Below, piece by piece: positions 56,967 to 64,000 of a stretch of DNA of 64,000 nt. Under the pieces are notes generated by a model, which was given only the letters and a program-made list of their open reading frames with translations, did not search any database and had not been told where the DNA came from. The translations under genes and the position numbers were made by a program. Source of the DNA: Falsihalocynthiibacter arcticus (GTDB taxonomy: Bacteria > Pseudomonadota > Alphaproteobacteria > Rhodobacterales > Rhodobacteraceae); assembly GCF_000812665.2 (NCBI RefSeq), contig NZ_CP014327.1, positions 3,377,501 through 3,441,500 of the forward strand, read 5' to 3'. How positions within the stretch are numbered: position 1 is the first letter of the stretch; the number at the start of each line of letters is the position of its first letter.

Positions 56967-58145
56967 ATGAACGGGGCAGATACAGCTTGGATTTTGGTCG
57001 CAACGGCTTTGGTTTTGTTTATGACAATACCAGGGCTTGCGCTGTTTTATGGCGGACTCGTGCGGGCGCGCAATGTGCTCAGCGTCTTCATGCATTGTTA
57101 TGCAATTGCGTGTTTAATGAGCGTTCTATGGTTCGCCTTTGGTTATACCATCGCGTTTGGCGACGGGAACGCCTATTGGGGCGGTCTGGGCAAAATGTTT
57201 CTCGATGGGGTGACTGTTTACAGCCTCACGGGAACTCTGCCGGAAGTATTGTTCTTTGCGTTCCAAATGACCTTCGCGATCATCACACCCGCGTTGATCG
57301 TTGGAGCTTATGTTGAACGGATCGGTTTTGGATTTGTAATGTTGTTTTCGGGCCTGTGGATGCTGTTGTGCTATGCGCCCGTGGTCCACTGGATTTGGGG
57401 CGGAGGATTCCTGTCAGACGGCGGGATATTTGGCGCGGTCGGCGTCAAAGACTTCGCGGGCGGCATCGTTGTGCATGAAACGGCAGGGATCGCAGCCCTC
57501 GTTTTGGCGGTGATGTTGGGCGCGCGCAGGGTGGCGACCAAGCCGCCCCACTCGCCGCCATTGGTGATGCTCGGCGCGTCCATGCTTTGGGTTGGATGGT
57601 TTGGTTTTAACGGCGGATCACAGCTCGCAGCAGACGGCGGCGCAGCTATGGCGATCACCGTCACACATATTTCAGCGGCAACCGCTTCGCTGACGTGGGC
57701 CTTCTGGGAACGTGTTAAATATGGCAAAGCCAGCCTCGTGGGGATTGTCACAGGAACCATCGCGGGTCTTGCGTCGATCACACCCGCTTCGGGATTCGTT
57801 GGCCCCGTCGAAGCCCTGATCATCGGCGCAGTCGCAGGGATCCTGTGTCAGGAAGCCGTGAATTTCATCCGCAACGGCATTAAGTTAGACGACACATTGG
57901 ATGTGTTCGCGGTGCACGGTGTGGGCGGTATTTTCGGCACGATTATGATTGCCGTGTTTGGCTATGGCACATGGACAGCGCAACTCGGCTCGCTGGCAAT
58001 CGTGGGCGGATTTACACTGGTTGTCACTGTGGTTTTGGTCAAATTGGCCAGCATGGTCGTGATGTTCCGCGTGACAGAGGAAATGGAAGCCAACGGCCTT
58101 GACCTCGAAGAGCACGGCGAACGGGCTTACGAATTCAACTCTTAG
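56967..58145 (+). CDS. Ammonium transporter Amt
   Basis: The 392-residue membrane protein has about 11 hydrophobic segments. The family start MNGADTAWILVATALVLFMTIPGLALFYGGLVRARNVLS is present. The two pore histidines are visible in GGIVVHETAG and FAVHGVGGIFGT. It transports ammonium into the cytoplasm. No glnK (PII) gene, the usual partner, is adjacent; a PII protein must act from elsewhere. The start at 56967 follows CGGAGCGG; an upstream in-frame ATG is less likely. Confidence 0.95.
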   Translation: MNGADTAWILVATALVLFMTIPGLALFYGGLVRARNVLSVFMHCYAIACLMSVLWFAFGYTIAFGDGNAYWGGLGKMFLDGVTVYSLTGTLPEVLFFAFQMTFAIITPALIVGAYVERIGFGFVMLFSGLWMLLCYAPVVHWIWGGGFLSDGGIFGAVGVKDFAGGIVVHETAGIAALVLAVMLGARRVATKPPHSPPLVMLGASMLWVGWFGFNGGSQLAADGGAAMAITVTHISAATASLTWAFWERVKYGKASLVGIVTGTIAGLASITPASGFVGPVEALIIGAVAGILCQEAVNFIRNGIKLDDTLDVFAVHGVGGIFGTIMIAVFGYGTWTAQLGSLAIVGGFTLVVTVVLVKLASMVVMFRVTEEMEANGLDLEEHGERAYEFNS

Positions 58146-58635
58146 TTTGCATTTACAAAAACAGGGCCGTTCTCAGCTGTGCGGCCCTATTCCCCAAGCA
58201 CCTTTACCTTTTACGCCATTTTGCAAAGCTATTTCCGCAGCCAAAACCTCCACACATACCTTACGCTCTTAAATAGCCATCCTTTACGTTCCGATTTCAA
58301 TACAAGTTTGCGAAAATACATAACACTAGATTCAACTTGGACCACCCAAGTGGGGCTGCTCACAGCCTTTAATAAGTTCCTGTATGGCAGATTTAGCGAA
58401 GTCTTTGGGCGTACGCACAAAACAGACAGCCTTGACGCGAATACCTCTAAATAGCGTCTCTTTTTGTCATCACTCTCTTCTTTGGAAAGGCCCCAAGTCT
58501 TCCAAAGATGATTTTCATATCGCATTTCTGAAAAACGGTTTCGAGCGCCATCTAGTGGTTTTTATCCTAAAAGCTTGCATAAGTCGTTGTGTCATCCGAA
58601 TAGTCAAAAACAAAAAGGAACTCCAATAGGGACCT
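58146..58635. other. AT-richer intergenic stretch of 490 bases, no recognisable gene
   Basis: Just after amt an AGGGCCG/CGGCCCT hairpin (about 58168-58194) may aid termination but lacks a T-run. Beyond it the sequence is more AT-rich than the surroundings. Open frames of up to 98 codons exist on both strands (for example minus 58525-58229, a basic peptide starting MRYENHLWKTWGL). None resembles a protein I know and none has a clear ribosome site. It could be a remnant of acquired DNA or a poorly conserved small gene. Confidence 0.5.
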
Positions 58636-59088
58636 TTAAGGCATCGGGTATAAATACTTGGCACGGATTTCAAAGGCTCTCACAATGCGATGCATGGCTT
58701 CGTTAAAAACGACACCGATGAGTTTCTGCAGAATGATGTTTTTGAACTCAAAATCCACATAGAACTCTACTTCGCAACCACCAGCATCAATGTCACGGAA
58801 TTTCCAATGGCTTTTGAGGTATTTAAATGGTCCATCAAGATATTCTGTCTCAATCAAGCTTTGCGCGGGAAACAAACGCACGCGACTGCCAAAACGCTCG
58901 CGAAACACTTTGAAGCTGATCACAAGGTCCGCAAGAACCTCGTCGCCGCCGTCAATCGGCGTCACGGAACGAATGCGTGCACCACTACACCACGGCAAGA
59001 ACTCAGGGTATTTTGCCACATCAGCGACCAAATCGTACATCTGCTCGGCGGAATAGGGCAATATGCGCGTTTCTTGGTGGCTAGACAT
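58636..59088 (-). CDS. RatA/COQ10-type START-domain protein
   Basis: The 150-residue soluble protein begins [34 protein letters not shown]. The SRPBCC lipid-binding core includes [37 protein letters not shown]. In bacteria this family is annotated as RatA toxin or as ubiquinone-binding COQ10 homologue. Near lipA in alphaproteobacteria a coenzyme-Q chaperone role is more plausible than toxicity; this is inference. It is divergent from hpt. Confidence 0.9.
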   Translation of the reverse strand: MSSHQETRILPYSAEQMYDLVADVAKYPEFLPWCSGARIRSVTPIDGGDEVLADLVISFKVFRERFGSRVRLFPAQSLIETEYLDGPFKYLKSHWKFRDIDAGGCEVEFYVDFEFKNIILQKLIGVVFNEAMHRIVRAFEIRAKYLYPMP

Positions 59089-59159
59089 TGTGTTTCCAAT
59101 TTTTACATGGCGTTGCCCCCCATTTCGTGTACTCCGCGCCCAAATGCAAGGGGGGTTTT

Positions 59160-59702
59160 ATGCCAACGCGTCCATATGTCATCGACCAAATGATCTCGGC
59201 CAAATCGATTGCGGCTCGGATTGAAATACTCGCCCACGAGATTGAAGCCGAGTTTCGCGACACGGATAAATTGATTGTTGTCGGCCTTCTGCGCGGCTCC
59301 TTTGTGTTTATCGCCGACATTGTGCGCGAATTGGATTTGCCCGTAGAGGTCGATTTTCTCGAGGCGTCCTCCTATGGGAATAGCACAGAGAGCAGTCGCG
59401 AAGTGCGCATTTTGAAAGATTTGCGCGGTGCTATTGAAGGCCGCGATGTCTTGGTTGTGGAGGACATTGTCGACACGGGGCACACGCTCTCGCATGTGAC
59501 GCATATGTTGTTAAGCCGGAACCCAGCGCGCCTAAAAACCTGCGCTTTGCTTGATAAACCCGAACGACGCGAGGTTGATTTCCGCGCCGATTGGACAGGT
59601 TTTGAAATCCCAGACGAATTCGTTGTCGGCTATGGCATTGATTTTGCGCAACGAAACCGCAACCTTCCGTATATCGGCAAAGTTCGTTTTACCGAGGAGT
59701 AG
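59160..59702 (+). CDS. hpt: Hypoxanthine phosphoribosyltransferase
   Basis: Salvages hypoxanthine (and possibly guanine) to the nucleotide using PRPP. The 180-residue product has the PRPP loop [17 protein letters not shown] and an N-terminal [19 protein letters not shown] substrate region. The start at 59160 ([11 protein letters not shown]) follows AAGGGGGG and agrees with family length; the frame is open 24 codons further up into the ratA promoter region. A small membrane-protein gene follows after 3 bases. Confidence 0.93.
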   Translation: MPTRPYVIDQMISAKSIAARIEILAHEIEAEFRDTDKLIVVGLLRGSFVFIADIVRELDLPVEVDFLEASSYGNSTESSREVRILKDLRGAIEGRDVLVVEDIVDTGHTLSHVTHMLLSRNPARLKTCALLDKPERREVDFRADWTGFEIPDEFVVGYGIDFAQRNRNLPYIGKVRFTEE

Positions 59703-59705
59703 ACA

Positions 59706-59894
59706 ATGAGCCTTAACCCGCGCCAATTTCTTCGCATACGTTTATGGACGGATAAGCCACCGTCAAAGCTGCGCGTTTTGGTGGTGTTTGGGGTGGTTTT
59801 GGCCTGTGGTGCTATTTATTCTGTGGAGCGTTGGGTCGGCTGGCCGCAAGAGTTGAGCAGCGAACGCCCGTCCAAAATTAAGGTTCAGAATTAG
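59706..59894 (+). CDS. Small single-span membrane protein, unknown
   Basis: A 62-residue peptide with a basic N-terminus (NPRQFLRIRLWTDKPPSKLR), one transmembrane segment (about residues 23-41: VLVVFGVVLACGAIYSVERWV) and a short polar tail. It begins 3 bases after the hpt stop with a GAGGAG ribosome site across the junction, so it is probably translated from the hpt message. I do not recognise it beyond that; similar small proteins occur in Rhodobacteraceae. Confidence 0.7.
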   Translation: MSLNPRQFLRIRLWTDKPPSKLRVLVVFGVVLACGAIYSVERWVGWPQELSSERPSKIKVQN

Positions 59895-59898
59895 GCGA

Positions 59899-61043
59899 TT
59901 ATCCTAGGTATTCTCGGATTACCGCCAAAAAAGCGCCCGTTCCTACGGGTAAAATCTCGTCTGGGAAATCATAGGTTGGCGTATGAAGTTGGGGTTGGTG
60001 CACGCCCGCCCCAACCAGAACATCGCCGTGTGTGCTGACTGTGAATATTGCCCGAAATCCTCGGACCAAAATTGTGGCTGTTGGGCTATTTCAAAAGGAA
60101 TTTGCGCCTTTCGCAGAGATTTTTTTAACAGGTTTACCGCCTGAGGGTGATTTTCGCAGGCGTCAAAAACGTCATGGTAGGAAAATTCCAGCTCAAGTCC
60201 AGCTTCGGCCGCAGCCTGAGTCGCAAGGGTTTCGGCCTGTTGGCACAGGTTTTCCATTGCCGCGTCCGAGCGACTGCGCAGGGTGGCCCAAATCTCGGCA
60301 TAACCGGGCGCGATTCCAAAGGTTGGTTTTCCGAGCGTTGCATGCGTCAGGGTTACGAGCGAAAAATCGGGCGATTGGACGCCGCCGGAAGGGTCCGCAA
60401 GTGCGGCCAAAGCAGGCATCAGACGGGCAACGGTTGGCATGGGGGATAGCCCGTCATGGGGAGCCGCCGCGTGGCTGGTTTTTCCCGTCAGCATAATTTT
60501 CAAACCCCGAGAAGCGCAATTGGCAGCCGTTGCCGGAATTTGAATTTTCCCCACGTCCTGTCCGGGTGCGTTGTGGAGCGAAAACAGGTAATCCAGCTTT
60601 AACGCCGCGAATTTCGGATCTTGAACAAGGGCTTTTGCACCCTGCCCTGTTTCCTCGGCGGGTTGGAAAATGAGTGCGACGGTGCCTGACTTGGGCCGCT
60701 GTTTTGAAAGCTCTTCGGCAAGGGCAAGTACCATGCACATATGCCCGTCATGCCCACATAGATGCGCAACACCGTCGTTTTCGGAGCGGTAGGAAATGTC
60801 TGACAATTCATAAATCGGCAACGCGTCAAGCTCGGCGCGAAATCCAATCGTCGGGCCAGCTTGCGCACCATGAAAGAGGGCAATAACACCCTGCCCGCCG
60901 ACGGATTTTAGAATCTTATCGGGAGCAAACCGCTTTAACTCCTGCGCAATTAGCGCCGAAGTTTTATGTTCTTGGCCTGAAACTTCCGCAATCACGTGCA
61001 ACGCGTGCCGCAAATCCCGAACCCAATTGAGGCTCGCGCTCAA
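59899..61043 (-). pseudogene. M20-family amidohydrolase (hippurate hydrolase-like), frameshifted near its C-terminus
   Basis: A zinc-dependent aminoacylase/hippuricase-type enzyme. Conserved blocks are GFRAELDALPIYE, HLCGHDGHMCMVLALAEEL, IFQPAEETGQGAKAL and FWSEDFGQYSQSAHTAMFWLG. After WLG the frame goes astray and stops near 59943. In the alternative frame the expected C-terminus (AGVHQPQLHTPTYDFPDE, TGAFLAVIREYLG) runs to 59899. Adding one G to the four-G run (60009-60012, minus strand) restores a normal 381-residue protein. The start overlaps the lipA stop by 4 bases. Confidence 0.87.
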
Positions 61044-61989
61044 CGCCCCAATTTCTGTAAACGCGCCGTCCGCAAACGCGCGAAATCGTCCCCAGCGTGG
61101 TAGGAACTGCGGGTGAGCGGCGTGGCGGAAACCATATGGAACCCTTTGCCATAGGCGGCTTTTTCATAGGTTTTGAATTCTTCGGGCGTCACAAACCGAT
61201 CAATCGCGTGGTGCTTGGGCGTTGGCTGAAGATATTGACCGATGGTCAAGAAATCGATGTCGGCGGCGCGCATGTCTTCCATGACTTGCATCACGGCTTG
61301 CTTGTCTTCGCCAAGGCCGACCATGATCCCCGATTTAGTAAACATCGACGGGTCCATTTCTTTTACCCTCTGCAAAAGGCGCAGAGAATGGAAATAGCGC
61401 GCACCGGGGCGGACTTCGGGATAAAGGCCGGGCACCGTTTCGAGATTGTGATTGAACACATCAGGACGCGCCTCAACAACAATTTCGAGAACCTTTGGAT
61501 CACAGCGAATAAAGTCGGGCGTCAGAATTTCGATCGTTGTATTGGGCGATTGCTTGCGAATGGCGCGGATGGTCTGGGCGAAGTGCTCGGCACCACCATC
61601 CTCAATATCGTCGCGATCCACAGAGGTAATCACCACGTGATTTAGGCCCAATTTCTTGACCGCATGGGCAACACGGCCCGGTTCAAATGCATCCAAATCC
61701 TCGGGGGTTTGCCCGTCGCGATATTACAGAACGTACAGGCGCGGGTACAAACCTCGCCCATAATCATCATCGTGGCGTGCCCTTGCGACCAACATTCGCC
61801 AACGTTCGGACAGCCAGCTTCTTCGCAAACCGTGGTCAACTTATTCTCGCGCATAATCTTATGCGTTTCGGCATAGCCTTTGCCGCCGGGCGCTTTCACA
61901 CGGATCCAGCTTGGCTTTTTAGGCTGTGGATTGTCCGGACGTTTTGCTTTTTCAGGATGACGTTCGGCCGGTATTTTTAGATCACGCAT
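61040..61989 (-). pseudogene. lipA: Lipoyl synthase LipA, interrupted by a one-base frameshift
   Basis: Radical-SAM enzyme that inserts sulfur into octanoyl groups to make lipoate for pyruvate and 2-oxoglutarate dehydrogenases. Both cluster motifs are present: [12 protein letters not shown] (auxiliary 4Fe-4S) and [11 protein letters not shown] (radical SAM CxxxCxxC). Right after NIATGKPP the frame shifts; the continuation [31 protein letters not shown] is in another frame. One extra base in the five-G run at 61703-61707 gives an intact 316-residue protein. The gene is usually indispensable, so sequence error is likely. Confidence 0.93.
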
Positions 61990-62382
61990 AGAAACATTCC
62001 CTCAATTAACCACAATATATCGCTTTTTCATGTGGCTACCAGAGCCAAGTTACACATGCATAACTGGCTTGCAATAGGGGGCGTAAGCTGCCGCGGCACG
62101 GAAATTATACGAAAACTGTAATAGCAGGAATTTTCGGTGCGTTTGTCTTGGAATTTTTTGGTTGTGGATCTGTTGCCTTCATGGGCTAAGCCCTCGCATG
62201 CGGTGCGGTTGCACATCATTTTATATCGAAGGTCGCCTCTCGGGGCTGCCTCTTTCCATGTCACACCGCTTTTCCTAAGATGATGAAATTTCTAATGGTT
62301 CCGCACTTGAAGCCACGCCATTGCACGCTACTTAGAATCGTTATAAACCGCATTAGAATTCAAAAACACGACAGGAGCAGAC
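61990..62382. other. Non-coding stretch of 393 bases between lipA and a peroxiredoxin gene
   Basis: It holds the divergent promoter regions of lipA and the peroxiredoxin. I see no convincing gene; a 78-codon minus-strand frame at 62028-62264 lacks support. Near its right end is an Irr-box-like element (listed separately). Confidence 0.6.
62332..62346. promoter_or_regulatory. Irr-box (iron control element)-like site upstream of the peroxiredoxin gene
   Basis: TTAGAATCGTTATAA fits the TTAGAA-N3-TTCTAA palindrome of Irr sites with one mismatch. It lies 36 bases before the start codon. Irr is the heme-dependent iron regulator of alphaproteobacteria. Chance occurrence is possible. Confidence 0.35.
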
Positions 62383-62928
62383 ATGCAAATTGGCGCAAAA
62401 CTTCCAGAGGTAACATTTCACACCCGCGTTCGCGACGAGTCTATTGGCGGCGACAATCCGTTCCGCTGGGAAAACAAAACAACCCGCGATTATTTCGCAG
62501 GCAAACGCGTTATTTTATTCGCCCTCCCCGGTGCGTTTACGCCAACTTGCTCGACGTTTCAGCTCCCAGGGTTTGAAAAAGGTTTTGCTGACTTCCAACA
62601 AGAAGGCATCGAGGGCATCTATTGTTTGTCCGTCAACGACAGCTTTGTGATGAACAAATGGGCCCAGAGCCAAGACCTTAAAAACGTTAACGTCATTCCC
62701 GACGGTTCCGGCGAATTTACCCGCAAAATGGGCATGCTGGTTGAGAAATCAAACGTTGGTTTTGGCATGCGGTCGTGGCGCTATGCGGCCATCGTGAATG
62801 ACGGTGTGATCGAGGGCTGGTTCGCAGAACCCGGCATTGCCGACAACGGCACTGAGGACACCTATGGCGAGTCCTCACCAGAAAACCTGTTGAACTGGCT
62901 ACGCGCAGAGAAATCAGTCGCGGCTTAA
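62383..62928 (+). CDS. Peroxiredoxin, Prx5/AhpE-like (glutaredoxin-type)
   Basis: The 181-residue thioredoxin-fold protein reduces peroxides. The peroxidatic cysteine lies in FALPGAFTPTCSTFQLPGFEKGF, the PxxxTxxC motif of the Prx5 branch. Other blocks are IYCLSVNDSFVMNKWA and GMRSWRYAAIVNDGVIEGWFAEPG. A single gene with its own promoter and an ACAGGAG ribosome site, followed by a strong terminator. The cytoplasmic reductant is probably glutaredoxin or thioredoxin. Confidence 0.94.
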   Translation: MQIGAKLPEVTFHTRVRDESIGGDNPFRWENKTTRDYFAGKRVILFALPGAFTPTCSTFQLPGFEKGFADFQQEGIEGIYCLSVNDSFVMNKWAQSQDLKNVNVIPDGSGEFTRKMGMLVEKSNVGFGMRSWRYAAIVNDGVIEGWFAEPGIADNGTEDTYGESSPENLLNWLRAEKSVAA

Positions 62929-62951
62929 GGCTTCACGTTTTATAGACACGA

Positions 62952-62983
62952 AAAGGGCCTTCCATTGGAAAGGCCCTTTTTTT
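62952..62983. terminator. Bidirectional intrinsic terminator after the peroxiredoxin gene
   Basis: AAGGGCCTTCC and GGAAAGGCCCTT pair with one unpaired A around ATT, with seven T to the right and AAA to the left. It serves the peroxiredoxin gene and the convergent DUF6456 gene. Confidence 0.88.
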
Positions 62984-63003
62984 GTTTTCGTATGTTTCGT
63001 GCA

Positions 63004-64000
63004 TCAACCAATCATTGGTCCGTATTTTCCATAGGACTTCGTCGTGTGAAAAGCTAACCGTTGCAAGGCAATTTTGAGCACGATTTTGCCACTCCGCGCG
63101 GCCCAATCCATCTCTTTTTCGGTGGTTTCAATCCCCTCAAGGAAACAGCAACACCGCAAAACGACATGCCCAAGTCCCGGCCCCAAATCCCGCAGCGCCT
63201 CACGGGTACGATCATGGGCGGCCTTTTGTTTTTCATTGCGAAACGTGGGCGTCGGAACCGTTGAGCCATCTTCGATTTGCATCAAATATTGCTCCCAAAT
63301 CTTTTGATCCTGAAGCCCCATTTGAGCCAATTCGAAATCTTCCCGAAGCCGCTCGCCCGCGGCGACTAAATCGTCGTTTACAAAGGGCTTACCGGTTTTG
63401 TCACGGCGACGGGCCAAGGCGATCAGTGGACTTTCTGCCAAGGTATAGCGCTTAACCGGCCGGTCTTCGTCACGATCATTGGACCATGTGGTGGGAGCGG
63501 CATCAAAACGCGTGGGGGCCTCGGCAAACCCATGTGCCATCCCGCCCATACGGTTTGGGGAGTCCATTGTGGATTTCAGGAAACTACGGCCAGAAACCGT
63601 CGCTTCATACTGGGCGATTTTACCGGATTTTTTGCATTTGATCCATTCTTTGAGCGCCATCGCCTCGGCAATATGACGATCAACAATTGTGTGCGCGCAG
63701 ATTTCCCACCGGGAAGATCTCGCAGCACAACTGCCATATCCATATTCCCAGCAACGACCAAAATCGCCCCTGTTTTACACAGGCGTCGCAACACCCGCTG
63801 CGCCTCGGAATGCAGCTCAATATCAGAGGCCGTTTGGTTTGGGTTTCGTTTGGGCGCAGCCATCTGGGTATCCTTGTTTATAGGGCTGTTGGGAAAATGT
63901 GCTTTGCCCAAGTCGCGCAGAGCCTTGTCGATTAGAATATCGTCGCGACGGTTTTCAAACCGGCGAATTTGACGCAAAACAGTGGACGCGTGGCATCCAG
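63004..64000 (-). pseudogene. DUF6456 helix-turn-helix protein, 5' end outside window and frameshifted
   Basis: The upstream part reads GCHASTVLRQIRRFENRRDD at the right edge, a helix-turn-helix, then SEAQRVLRRLCKTGAILVVAGNMDMAVVLRDLPGGKSART. The frame is then lost, and VDRHIAEAMALKEWIKCKKSGKIAQYEATVSG and the rest continue in another frame to 63004, including the MGGMAHGFAEAP and ERLREDFELAQMG blocks of DUF6456. One missing base near 63684-63694 explains it. The family is a DNA-binding-like protein of alphaproteobacteria with no firm role known to me. Confidence 0.8.

Noticed and set aside
58636-59088. Calling the RatA-family gene a toxin-antitoxin system
   Set aside because: No adjacent partner of a RatA/RatB pair is present, and the START-domain fold fits a coenzyme-Q chaperone equally well.

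Overview
The window looks like chromosomal core sequence from an alphaproteobacterium of the order Rhodobacterales (Roseobacter-type). The evidence is gene content and order. There is a minus-strand run nifR3-ntrB-ntrC-ntrY-ntrX-trkA-trkH-hfq-hflX, a phoR-pstSCAB-phoU-phoB block, a fused ispDF, a class II DAHP synthase, a GlxA-type regulator, a DUF6456 protein and a RatA/COQ10 protein. Base composition is moderately GC-rich and even, apart from an AT-richer gap at 58.15-58.63 kb. I see no rRNA, tRNA, CRISPR array, prophage or conjugative module. One complete IS30-family element (18284-19365) is the only mobile DNA.

Layout. 0-8.6 kb: the 5' part of an amino-acid-type ABC binding protein, a GlxA regulator, aroG (class II), a PAS protein, then yicC-gmk-gamma carbonic anhydrase-cystathionine lyase. 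8.8-16.1 kb: the phosphate regulon with a three-repeat Pho box. 16.1-18.0 kb: an isolated cheR-cheB pair. 18.3-19.4 kb: IS30. 19.6-23.0 kb: aroQ overlapping a LuxR solo, a structured non-coding stretch, and rpsB-tsf behind a folded leader. 23.2-26.6 kb: psuK-psuG, a DUF502 protein and bdhA. 26.7-33.0 kb: a candidate small RNA or attenuator, an orphan YejA-like binding protein with an entericidin-like peptide, regulator/redox gene pairs and a drug-efflux MFS. 33.1-42.6 kb: mfd, hemB, a SYLF lipoprotein, a hydroxyacid dehydrogenase and a penicillin-acylase-family enzyme. 42.6-54.5 kb: hflX, hfq, Trk potassium uptake, and the NtrXY and NtrBC systems with nifR3. 54.7-64 kb: ispDF-pgpA-cinA, amt, ratA, hpt, an M20 hydrolase, lipA, a peroxiredoxin and DUF6456.

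How the genes fit together. The Pst block senses and imports phosphate. NtrBC, NtrYX and Amt handle nitrogen, and both NtrC and NtrX lack the sigma-54-contact GAFTGA loop. TrkAH imports potassium. Hfq and several candidate structured RNAs point to post-transcriptional control.

Quality warning. Five genes (psuG, ispDF, an M20 hydrolase, lipA and the DUF6456 gene) each contain what looks like a one-base deletion. Four of these are in short G or C runs, and ispDF and lipA are normally indispensable. The likeliest reading is uncorrected sequence error rather than gene decay. I did not find a convincing new multi-gene system. The best novel candidates are three structured RNAs: luxR-tsf gap, bdhA upstream and rpsB leader.
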